Source of the DNA: Lateolabrax maculatus
Lineage: Eukaryota > Chordata > Actinopteri > Acropomatiformes > Lateolabracidae
Direction: 5' to 3'
Length of the DNA stretch: 64,000 nt
Assembly: GCA_031216445.1 (NCBI GenBank)
Contig: CM062206.1
Coordinates: 12,990,501 to 13,054,500, forward strand
The notes below the pieces were generated by a model. It was not told where the DNA came from. It did no database searches and saw nothing but the letters and a program-made list of their open reading frames with translations. Position 1 is the stretch's first letter. Each line of letters starts with the position of its first letter. Position numbers and translations under genes: made by a program. This document shows, piece by piece, positions 1 to 10,977 of this stretch.

Positions 1-149
1 AACAACAAAAAAAAAAAAATACTGAACCCAATCTTAAACTAAATCATTTATCTGTGGGGCTTGTTTGTTTTCAAAGTGCATAGAAAATGATAAATAAACT
101 CCAGGGAAACACAGTGGGTCGGTCTGACCCCTGGCGGCGGGGAGGCGCA

Positions 150-427
150 CTGCGCGGGGGCGGGGCCGGGCAGCAGGCGTGACTCCGTCCTGCTCTGTGA
201 TTGGCTGGTTTGACCTGAGCGTGAACATCTGACATGTCAACGCAGATATTTTGACAACACGACGACAGACGCGAGGTAAACGGCAGCAGCAGTAAGTTCT
301 TCTAAGCGTTCGCCTGTCTTACTTCTTTAATCGTTAATTCTGGGAGGACTGGGAAGTATCCGAGCGGGCTGCTGGTTTTGACGCTGCTCTCCTGCACTTT
401 CCAGCCTGTTTTACTCTGCTGACGGAC
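150..427 (+). promoter_or_regulatory. CpG-rich promoter and 5' leader of the AhpD-like gene
   Basis: The sequence is GC- and CpG-rich compared with its surroundings. It holds a GC box (GGGGGCGGGGC, about 156-166), an inverted CCAAT box (GATTGG, about 199-204) and no clear TATA box. This is the usual build of a vertebrate housekeeping promoter, and it lies 220-280 bases before the start codon at 428. Transcription probably starts between about 230 and 350; the exact site cannot be read from sequence. Confidence 0.55.
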
Positions 428-943
428 ATGGCGAGTAACCTCGTCGCGAAGTTGTTTCGTCCCCCCGTGTTCACGCAGCTTGTAAGTTGTGGAACAGCCT
501 ACTTGTTTACTTTTTTTTTTTTAACCCCCCTGTCTTTAAGTCCTGTTTTTTTGCATGACTCATGTGACTCTCCCGTCCCCCGTCCAGGCGTGTCTCCGGG
601 CCGGCTGCGTGTCTCGGGGGAAGGCGGCGGCGGCGGCGGGGACCAGACTTTTCTCCAGCGATCCGCCAGCGGAGAACATCAGTCGCTATCCGATTCCCTA
701 CAAGAAAGACCTTCCTTATGATATAGTGGAGCTGATGGAGGAAGTTGAATCAAAGGTGAAATCCTTAATATGTAAAGGAGTTTATATATTGCACATTAAT
801 ATTGTCTGACTTTACCACCCTGCTAAATGTCAAGTCTCTTTTCAGGGAGGCTTTTTGCCCAATGTCTTCAAAGTCCTCTCTCACAGACCGGCAGAGTTCA
901 GAGCCTTCTTTGCTTACTACAATGAACTCATGAACAAAGAGAC

Positions 944-976
<33 letters not shown>

Positions 977-2596
977 TTATTTCTAAACTACCAATATTTG
1001 ACTTCACATCACCAAACTATTTAATTCCCAGCTGTGCAGTCTGTGTGTGGTTACTGGATAACCACAATCTGGCTTTTTGTCACAGGTGTTGAGCCGTATT
1101 GGCGTTAACCATTCCACCTCTGAGCATTCACTCTTACAACAATGTAAAATATACAATCAAAATCAATCCTGAGCAGCAAAACCGTACACCACAGCCCATT
1201 TCTACTAATCTGAACATTGTAAATGTGTTTTGCATTAGGTCGTGCAGGTGTTTTTGGTATTGTGGCTGCTCCCTCAATATTGGGCCCATTCCAAGAAACA
1301 CGTTTACTCATTTATCTGAATAACATGAACTGGAAAAAAAAAAACCTGTTCCACTGAGCAAAGTAAAGTAGTTCCTTATTGTCACATGACCTTTGAGAAA
1401 GTTAATCCAATTTCCTAACTAAGAACTCTTTTCCAAGTAGGTCCTGAGTTGCTATTTACAAGTAAACACAGTATCTCAAAAAGGGATTTACAATTATCTC
1501 TGCTGTCATTAAACCCTGTATGATGTCTTCTTAGTGGTAATGTCAGTCAACAACAACAGCATAGTTTGTTTAGGCCACAGCCAGCACTGATGTGTTGTTT
1601 GAACCTGTGTTATCTTCTTTCCAATTTCACATCAATTTAATATCTTCCAGGCGGATTAACCAAGGCGGATCGTGAGCTGATTGTAGTGGCTACCAGTGTC
1701 CACAACAAGTGTCTTTACTGTGTGGTATCCCACAGTGCACTGCACCGCATCTACTCTAAGAAACCCACGCTTTCCGATCAGGTATCATCTTTAATTGAAT
1801 TTGACTACTTGCCTCTGCTTTGCTTATTATAGTACACAATTACTGTGGTCACAACAGAAGTGTAGTGAAGTGGCACTAGTCATTTCAATCAGAAATCAGA
1901 TCTCGTTATGTGATGTATGAACAATGTTAAATACAGTTTGTGAGTGGGCCAGAAGTTGCTGCTTGCTAAATGCTCTCTGGCAACAGATTCTGAATATTTC
2001 AGGAGGTGAATGCACTGTTACTGAGATCACTGGGTTATTATTGCCACATTAGTCTATGATCAAAATGATCAACACAACTGTGTAAATTATAAGAACATGT
2101 CATGCGTCATGCTTTTCGTGTTGGCAACTGCACTTAATGTGTGTTTTTTAATCATTCACATTTTCACATGCTTATATTTCTCATGATTTTTATATTGAGG
2201 TTGCATATGTTGTGTTTGTCTTTGTTTTATAGTAAATCAGAAAGGAACCAATCAGAGCAAAATAACCCGCTCTGTCTAATTTGCTCCCTCCATACTCTCA
2301 CCCAGATCACTGTTAACTATGCCAATGCAGAGCTGTCACCTCGGGAGCATGCCATGCTGGACTTTGCGATGGCTGTGTGTCGCTGCGACACCATCACAGA
2401 GCAGCATTTCCAGTCTTTGGAGGAAGTGGGCTTTGACCGCGAGGATGCCTGGGACATCGCTGCCATCGCTGCTTTCTTTGCCATGTCCAACCGGCTCGCC
2501 CACCTCACAGACATGAGGCCAAACTTAGAATTTTATAATATGGGCCGTGTACCTCGGGACAAGAGCAAGAACACAGGGCAAGTGAAAAAGGAGTAG
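428..2596 (+). CDS. Mitochondrial-type AhpD/CMD-family peroxidase-related protein (5 exons, 247 aa)
   Basis: Exons 428-481, 588-755, 846-945, 1651-1781 and 2306-2596 join in one frame with GT-AG boundaries and end in TAG. Residues 108-151 carry the AhpD signature: Glu116, then 11 residues, Cys128-Leu-Tyr-Cys131, three residues, His135. In AhpD proteins these residues form the redox-active disulfide and proton relay that reduce peroxides. The C-terminal half (ELSPREHAML, then NRLAHLTDMRP) is the second helical part seen in the 'peroxidase-related' branch of the carboxymuconolactone decarboxylase family. The first about 42 residues are rich in Arg and Ala, lack acidic residues and end in TRLFSS, typical of a cleavable mitochondrial presequence. 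Family membership and an intact active site are well supported; the mitochondrial location is inferred and the substrate is unknown. I do not recognise a mammalian orthologue. The donor of exon 3 lies inside a GT microsatellite. Confidence 0.85.
946..974 (+). repeat. (GT)n microsatellite that forms the exon-3 splice donor
   Basis: About 14 GT units start exactly at the first intron base after exon 3 of the AhpD-like gene. The donor therefore reads CAG|GTGTGTGTG instead of the consensus GTAAGT. Confidence 0.85.
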
Positions 2597-3385
2597 AGAT
2601 CAAAGACCATATGTACCACTCACTTTATGTTCACACCAGAGATAAAAGTGTGTCGGTTCTGTTTTTTTATTTTAGTCTCCCTCTCATGTGAACAATCAAA
2701 TGTTTTCTAATTTATGTTGGAATGAAGTGCACTGTCAGATATACATGCAACCTGACAGCAATTACATTTGAACATTAACATTGGAATCAGTCCCTGTGTC
2801 AATGAGATCAAACTGAAGCCCTGCAGTTTGAACGTAGCCCGTAAAATTGAGGATTTGTTGAAGCTTGAAGTTTTCCTGATAATCCTTGTGTGTGTGCAAA
2901 TATACAGTTTACGTGAATGACTCTGGCTTTTAAAATTGTGTTCAGTCAGAAGACAAAGAAGCATGAGAGAGACAGTCTGCGTTTGAGTACTTTCTATGAT
3001 TTTATTATGTGTAACACTATGTCTGCATATTTACCTTCACATTTTGAATTTTAGGTTGTTCTGTTTCTTCATTGGACACTTGCCATATGGTGGGGAAAAG
3101 TTAATTTTTTGCAGCTAGTTGTCCATTACATTACATTTAATGACACAATTTAATTCCGTAAATTCCTTTAACTTAAATGGGGTTTGTCTATTCTTCATTT
3201 CCTTGTTCTCCAGTTGAAAGTGCTCTGTGTTATCATGTGTTGCTGCATTGTTACTGTCTCTGCCACGAAGAGTGTAAATATGTTACTAGCACTGTTCACA
3301 GCAATGTAAGCTTGTGTTCTAAAGTTTTAAAACGGAAAACTGCCTCTCTAAGCCTTCCTTTTATCTTCTAAATAAACAATATTTT
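2597..3385 (+). other. Probable 3' UTR of the AhpD-like gene with AATAAA signal
   Basis: The stop codon ends at 2596. The first well-placed canonical poly(A) signal I see downstream is AATAAA at 3371-3376, followed by T-rich sequence. This would give a 3' UTR of about 800 bases. An earlier variant signal cannot be excluded. Confidence 0.4.
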
Positions 3386-4080
3386 TCTTGATAGGTAAGA
3401 TTTGACACTTATTTTTCTGTCTTTAACACAAAGCTTTCACAAAAAAAGAATACAGTAGTTCACCACCAGATGGCACCACATCTATACACATACTTGAATG
3501 TCTTAAATTCACAGGCAGGACTAAAGGTAAAAGATTAATGTGATCTTATACCGCACAAGCACTGCACATGTCAGAGGTATTAGCCAACCCAACCGTACAA
3601 AAAGAAGAAATGGTCTTTTCAGAACTCTTCCACCAACATGATTAATATTGTACATGATGGTTGCAAATCTTAGCTGTCATTTTCTCGTCTCTTTCACTGG
3701 AGATCGCTGTTCGCTGATCTAAATTCTGTGACATGTACAACTTTTTTCAACCAAAGTTTGTTTGGTAACCTATTTTTAATGTCTCCCTGTGATGTCTGTA
3801 GTATAAAGTGATACAAGTCAAACATGACTCCAGGCTTCACCAGAAGGTTTACTTTGGTTCCCATGTGTGAGTGATGTTGGAGCTACACACACTTAGTTGC
3901 AATGAGAGCACGTACACAAATTGTGTTTGACTGTGAACAGAGCTCTAGTGGATGACTGATTTTGATTTTTATTAACATTTTGAATAACAATCTGAAAGTC
4001 ATCCAAAGTCTGAGAGTCATCCAAACTGGATATTTACATCAGTGGAGTGGGACACCTCAAGTATACATACACTCATGTGA

Positions 4081-4235
4081 GTCAAGTCAAATTTTATTTA
4101 TATAGTCCAAAATCACAAATCATAATTTGCCCTCAGGGGGCTTTACAATTTGTACTGTGTGTGTAAGGATCTTAGGAAGAGCAACAGAGGAGGGATCCCT
4201 CTCCCAGGATGGACAGACATGCAATAACTGTCCTC
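4081..4235. repeat. Degenerate fish dispersed repeat ('TTTTATTTATATAG...CAGGGGGCTTTACA' type)
   Basis: The stretch has, in order, GTCAAATTTTATTTATATAG, CCTCAGGGGGCTTTACAA, then GAGCAACAGAGGAGGGATCC and CAGGATGGACAGACATGCAA. I recognise this order from a high-copy interspersed repeat of percomorph fish. The copy is internally deleted and diverged. Recognition is from memory, not from a database search. Confidence 0.6.
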
Positions 4236-6691
4236 TGACAGAGTTTGAGACACAATGTTAAATCGTGTGAAAGCGAATCCATTGATGTTGGTAAAGGTCA
4301 TTTCCTCAAGGCCCTGTCCTGTCCTGTCCTTATTGCCCTGATTAAGTATCATATATCTCAGGAACTGCTCATGTACTATTACAGTTTCTCATTAAGCACC
4401 AACCTTCTTGACCCCCATGTCTCCTATTAGAATTAAAAGGAGACAGGCTTCAGGCAAGGCTAATTTATGCTCTGCGGCTACCATGGTATCACTCATCTTG
4501 TAACTGTTCAGGCCAACAATATATTGAATAGGACAATTTCTGACATCTTCTGTTTGTGTTGATTAATCACGTGAAAACAAGGTTAACAGCTTTTAGTCGG
4601 AGCCTTTCAACCGTTTCTTATTGTAGTCCACCAGTATTGATGGAAAAATCAATAAGATTTTATTCCTGTTAAAAAAAATGGAAGGTGAGTCTGGGGAGGC
4701 TTGGCACTGTGTCTCTATTCTCCTGAGGCAGATAAAATCAGTCATGATACACTCCTGTCAAGTGAGATGGCTAGAGCGCAGGAGAAAAGTGAGTTTTCAG
4801 TAGAGCAAGTAAGAGGAGTGGTGAGGTTGTGGATCGAGGGAAACAAAGATTGGTGAACACCGGGGAAGTATAGACATCATTTATTAACTCCCATGCGTGT
4901 GGATGTGTATTATCGTAAATTAAGGAGCAGTAGCAAAAAGTTCAAGACATCCTTCATCCTAGCAGCCTTCACAGTGGTTCTCACAGTGTGGCCCAGGAAC
5001 TTACAGCAATTTCTTAGGGGGTTTTGCATACAAATAGTAGTATTTCACTGCAACCCAATTCAGTAAAAATTACCCCCAAATCAGAATATCCTTTTACTAC
5101 GCAGAGGTTTCACTCACACCACGTTAAGCCATTATCTAGAGTGAATGTGCACTGTAGAAAATGACAGCTGGCCGCAGAAAACATCACTCCCCTGAGACTG
5201 TAAATATGGACCATTTGAAAAATATGTTGCCAATCATTGTAAAATAACAACTATTTTCAACGCAATCATGACATTTTTCCTTTAAATAACTGTAAGTTGA
5301 CAGAATGTAACGTTTTCTCTTTCTCTTAAATTGGCCAGTGCAACAGAATTTTAACTTTATTCCTGTAATTCACCATGCATTCTTTGATGTGAATCTCTTT
5401 GTGTCTGCGTACAGTCTCCAGGCATCCTACAGTTAGGACTAGGTCAACCTACATAGCTTGAAGAGAGATGGGGGGGGGGTTCAGAAGAAGTGGTTCTCAT
5501 CTTTTATGCCTCCTCTGGGTGTTCAGGCAAACTTGTCCACTTCAATTTAACACAACTTTGAGAGTTGTCAGACAACTCTTCCATTCTTTACACTTGCGGA
5601 GGAGAAGAGTGGGCAGTTAAAGAGGCAAAACTTAATTCAAAGAAAACTGTTTGAGGGATGTTCTGCCCCAAATTGTGTGTTGAGCATTTCCTCTTTATTT
5701 TGTGGTGATCAAAGTCTTCAAACTGTGCTAATGATCTGGGCATAGTTTGCCTCTCATGGGCACTAGGTGGGAAACTACTGATGTGATGTAAGCAGATATG
5801 TGGTATCAGGAATCAAGATAAGAAGCAACGACTGTCACAGTTTGAATTCTAGGCCTATTGGTGCAGCAAGCATTTGAATAGCAAGCAGAGAGAAAAGATT
5901 AGAGGAAGCTTTTATTGGATTAGAAACAGTGGCTGCTGCATGGCAATACAATCATGTGGTTTTTCCTGAATACAAAATGTTAAAATTCCTTTAATATTTG
6001 AAAAAACCTTGGTATTTGAAAGGCAAGATTAGTTTCAGACACTGTGTCATATAAATGAGATATTAAATTCTTGAATTTGGCAGTATTTTTTCCCATATTA
6101 ATACGGCTAAATATCAACATTCATTTGGTAATGTATCTGTTATGCATTTCTAACCCAGTCTGTTATTTTATAACATGATGTCTTTTGGCCACCTATCTAC
6201 AGTAAGTGTATGCAGATGTAACACTTATTTATTTAAATAATCATTTAAGCTGAAGTTCATGCCCACATGATTTGTTGAAAATGTATTCTGGGAAATTAAA
6301 TCACTGACTTAACTAAAATTTGACAAAGCATAAAAAAGCACATTACACTTGATTACAAAATAACAGAAAATAATAAAATGAAGTGACTGTTACAAACTCA
6401 TTATATCAGGGATTCTATTTTAGGATTGCTTTTTCCCCTTAACAGGGATGCTGTATTTACACATGACGACGCTCTTGCACTTTGTGATTCACTGAAGAGA
6501 ATGCAGACAGGCATAAGGGCAGAATTCAAACCAAGCAAGCACACATGGGACATTAGCAAATGGACAGCCACAACAATGAGACCATTATCTTCCCTGTTAA
6601 GAATGTGCGTGAGCATGCATGTGGTCAAGTCTGCATATGCACATACTGTTTTGTTACTGTGTGTCCCCAGTCATTTACGATCTTCAGCCAA

Positions 6692-6726
<35 letters not shown>

Positions 6727-7034
6727 GAATAAGGATGTTCTGCGAGCATTTGAAGCCAAAGTCATTTGCATTAATTTGGTTCGATGGAATTTCACATGTA
6801 CCAGAGCGACTATTTGTCCCTTTTCTGGGAGTCTAATCCCTACAGACTTTACAGAGTTGGAACATGCAGTCAGTCACACAGCTGTGACACAGAGAGGACG
6901 AGTGGCAACAAAGCAACACATCTTTGAAAAGAGGTCATTGTAAAACAGTGCACCAATTTCTGGTGAATATGCATGGGAGAGGGAAATACTGTAGGTGCTG
7001 GGGACGTATCATCATCAGAAGTGCTGTACAGTTA

Positions 7035-7275
7035 ATGATTCTGCAAGCTCAGCTGTTTTATTTGCTCTGGCAGATACATCTGGCACCTCTCCTATTCAGA
7101 CAGATTTCCACCCGATCGGTGGTGTCGGGCCAATCACAACCGATTATATAATATGGGGCGGGTTTGATACGATGTCTGACTAAGGAGCGCCGCTGAGGCA
7201 TTTTCGTAAACAACCAAAATGGCTGCCGCTGATGTGGAAAGTTCTGTTGAATCCACTATCGTGTCAGTATGTGGC
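7035..7275 (+). mobile_element. 5' fragment of a RecQ-helicase-like mobile element (copy A)
   Basis: This segment aligns by eye with the reverse complement of about 48130-48360. Shared blocks in the same order include ATTTGCTCTGGCA, GTGTCG..CCAATCACA, ACAACCAA.ATGGCTG and TCGTGTCAGTA. From the ATG at 7219 a short frame reads MAAADVESSVESTIVSV, matching the start of the frame in the second copy (MADAERSDESAVVSV), then meets a TAG at 7297. The copy is truncated before the helicase-like part and is certainly non-functional. Confidence 0.65.
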
Positions 7276-8769
7276 AGCAGCCAGAGGAACTCTAAGTAGC
7301 AGCCAATGACACGAGAAACATTGAAGTTACATGCTTTTTATATTTGTAAATAGTAGAGTTAAACTCAGTGTTTTCGTTTCCCACCAAATTAATTTAAAGT
7401 GCTGCAACAGCCATAATCCAGTTGAAGCTGTAGAACTAGGGGTCTGCACCTGCTAGTTGGGCTCAAAGCTAAGTGAAATATCTTCCCTTACTAATCACCC
7501 TGACAACACTATGGCAAATTCTGATACACCGCATCTCTACGTGACTGAAGCGCTTTCATGACCTCTCAATCAACCAGTTTGAGAAGTGTTTTAGATTAGA
7601 CTGTTCCAGACTGATAATCCAAATGCACATTCACTCAGATTACTTCGTGCCTGCGGATTATGGGTCATGCATCATCTCACATTTGCTGCTGAAAGCAAGA
7701 GAACCATGCTTGTACTATTTTTGTTTGTTTGTGTATCCTCGCTTGTTTTATGGTAAGTATCTATGGCTGTCTGTGCGCTCACAGGTATTGTATGTTGATC
7801 ACATTCCCTGGTGACGTGTTCATTTCACAATGAAAAAGCAGTTAAATTCCTGTGAATGCAGCCATCAGACCTGCAGCTTGTCCTTTGAGCTCCTGAGCAC
7901 ACTGGAACAAATGGCTTCAATATTAGATAGAAGATTGTTTAATCGCTGTGATGTGATTTGTTTTGGCATAATTTCTATCTTAAAGTTCAAAGGCTTTATT
8001 ATGTTTTGTTTTTTCTGTGTTTTTAGGTTTCAGATTATACTTGAATCTTGGTTGTAATACTGTTATCTGTTTCAGAAGTCTGCTTTCTCTGTGATTGTCC
8101 TTGAAACTTGGCAAGATCATCACTTGGCAGACTGTATTGTACGTATTTGCAATTCCTGTGCTCATTTGATTGTGTGTGCCATCGTGAATGTGAATATAAT
8201 TTTACTCACTTAATTGCCGGCATGTGTCTTCAGGGGTCTCGCATATATGCTCATGTTTTGGTTCCAGCCTGCACACAGCGCCAAGAAAACAGTTATCTAG
8301 ACCTCTGGCCCACAGAGAGGAGGAACGGGCCTTGCTATGTCAGGAAAACCATGAGGAAAGTGAGAGGAGACGAGACCGATGGTCCAGACAACCCCGCTGC
8401 TGCTGTCTCATTTGGCAGTGCGTCACATTAGCATTCAGGCTGTCCCTTTTTCCCACCCACGGAAATGAATCAGAGCTTATTACAGTAATGAAAGTGTCAC
8501 GACAGAATTGATTAGATAATGCCTTAATGAATTACTGGAACGGAGTAGCACAGCAAACACAGAAAAACAGAACACAATGAAGTAAATAGAACAGATAAGA
8601 GAACGTACATATCACATACATTTAAAAAAAAACAAAAAAAACAATAGTGCAGAACAAACGAAAACAACCAAACTTAACAGAAGAAAACAGATAGGACCAA
8701 GTCTCTACAGCCATGGTAGCAGCTCTGTGAGGTTGTACTTGGGGACAGTAGTTCTAACATCAGCATCTA

Positions 8770-9465
8770 CCATGACAATGCTCACATGTTGACGTGTAGC
8801 AGGTAAAGTCTTCATCATCTTGGTGTAGCGTGTTACCATGCTAACATTTGCTCATTAGCACAAAATACGAAGTACAGATAAAGCTGATGGTTATGTCATT
8901 AGTTTTTCAGGTATTGAACAAGTATTAGTATGTTTTGAGGTTAGGGGACCTTCGTTATCATTGTCACAATAATAAATATGTGGTTGTGGTTCAAAGAAAC
9001 CAGCACTGACTCGCAGAAGGAAATAGGAAAGAACACCAGAGTTCCTACAATGACTTTGTCGCCCTATAATAACATCACCTGACTACCTCCTTTGCTTGTG
9101 TCGGATGAGTCATAATTCCTACTTCCGCCGGGGGTTTGTTGTTTGAACATTAACATGTCATTTTGGGTCATTCTGTTGTTTTTCTTTAAAAGGACAATCT
9201 CGGACATGAATGTCTGTACAAAATTAGATGGCAATCCCTCAAACGGTTGAGTTATTTAATTCAAAACCACAAACGTCAACCTCACGGTTGCACTAGATTA
9301 AATGTCAGCGGATAATCATCCTCTGGGCACCATGAACGTCTGGACAAAATGTTATGCCAATCAATTCAATTCTTGTGAATGGTGTATGTATGGTGGACTG
9401 ACAGACCAGCCAACTGACATTGCCATCCATAGAGTCACACCACTAACATGGCTAAAGAATGAAGC
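8770..9465 (+). repeat. Percomorph high-copy repeat with CATGCTAACATTTGCT block, interrupted copy
   Basis: The left part (about 8770-8970) has CATGCTAACATTTGCTCATT, GTACAGATAAAGCTGATGG and TAGGGGACCTTCG. The right part (about 9190-9465) has GACATGAATGTCTGTACAAA, AAACCACAAACGTCAACCTC, CAGACCAGCCAACTGACATTG and CATCCATAGAGTCACACC. I recognise these in this order from a very abundant repeat of percomorph fish whose core is a tandem unit of about 110 bases. Roughly 8970-9185 does not fit the family and may be an insertion or a highly diverged unit. An opposite-orientation relative lies at 28018-28285. Confidence 0.65.
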
Positions 9466-10942
9466 AAATGAGCAACAACAACACAGAATAGAATAAGAGC
9501 AGAAAGTGATCTAACCAGTAAGGAATGGTTTGGAGTGGAAACGTGTGTGAAGGTGAGAGACTGTTTGGACCTCAGGACTGGACAGGTGGCTTGGCAACCT
9601 GGAGGGCAGGGAGGGGAAAGATGATCATCTGGTGTGGCAGGAGCGTCCAGCAGGGTTGTCTCTCAACTGCAACCCCCAGGGGATTGTGGGAGTGGTGGAC
9701 TGATTGGGACTGTAATGAGAAAACGTGAAGAGGGAGCAAGAGAGAAGGTAAAGGCTCGGGGGTGACGTCCAGTATCTTTGCTGCGGTGCTGAGGTGTTTC
9801 TGTGTGTGTTCGGGAAGGAATGGCATTTGGCTGCCAAAGCCCAAAAACAACCATAAACACACACACACACATCCAGACACATAAACACATAGCGAGAGTT
9901 TCATTTTTCTTCTAACTAATAATGCTGGGCCAGCAGTTCAGCAGGCAGAGGCCGTTGCCATATTGGATGATAGTAAGATTGAGCTTCAACCCATAACTTT
10001 TTTATGGATTTCATTACTTTCCTCACTTTGCCCTATAGCCTATGTGATACAGTATATCACCTACTGTAGTTGCATTATTAACCATTGCAGATTAAGTTTT
10101 AATCTGTATTCCTGGAAGAAAAGGAAAGCATCTCTGTTTTGGTTCATAACTTTTGGATTCCCTGTGAAGTATACATCAGCTGCACACTGAGCTCAGCAGT
10201 CTGACCGTTTGACACTCCCTGAACATGCAATCTGGTCCTGCTCAGGCCCCTGCTGGGCACAGTGTGTGTGAATGTGTTTATGCTGACGGTGTACTAGCAT
10301 GTTTGTGTTTATGTGTGGGTGTGTGTGGCTGGTAGTCGGGGCTGCAATTTGGTCCATGTGTGTGTATGATGCATCCAGACGCCCAGTCTTGCACTTTGCC
10401 CCATGTCATAAAGTCTGCACATCAGAGCCTCCTGTTGCTGGCCTGACGTTAAACAACAACAACAATAACAAATGCAACAGCAACAACCCTTGTTCACATG
10501 TTGTCATCTCAGAAGCATCTTGACTGTGGGGGTCTTGCTGAGTAGTTCAAGTACTTGAAGGTTAGCAGTGGAGTCTGGCAGCTGAGCTGTTCCTGCGATG
10601 TTTACCAGGCGGTGCTGATGAGATTGTAGTACACACATCTGTTCCAGTGGTGTGTTTTTCTCAAAACTGTTATTTTATTTTCATAATGTATCTAATTTTC
10701 ATAAGATAGCTACAACATGGGTGTGGAAGGGAGCAAAGAATACTTTACATTTATTAATAATTAATTATACATTTATATCAGACATACGACCATTGAAAAA
10801 AAGATTTTACCAAATATTAAAATACCTTTTACGATCTTACAAAACTGATTAACTGTGTCATATTTTTAGTGTTAGTATCAAAAGAATAGTAATTGGATTT
10901 GCAAATCTAATGAAAGAGTTAAGTTTCAAAGATGTTTTAATA

Positions 10943-10977
10943 AATATAATTATAATTATATTTATTATAATTATATT
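10943..10977. repeat. AT-only inverted repeat
   Basis: Twelve bases at 10943-10954 (AATATAATTATA) are perfectly complementary to 10966-10977, with an 11-base spacer. The whole block is A/T only, so part of the symmetry is expected by composition. Confidence 0.6.

Noticed and set aside
6693..6724. Long Cys-Val repeat proteins predicted over GT/CA microsatellites here and at many other sites
   Set aside because: Translated simple repeats (CVCVCV, HTHTHT) are artefacts of microsatellites and not genes.
7140..7170. TATA-like and GC-rich motifs (TATATAATATGGGGCGGG) as a promoter of a host gene
   Set aside because: The block is in the repeat copy shared with 48195-48360, so it is more likely transposon sequence. 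No host exon follows.
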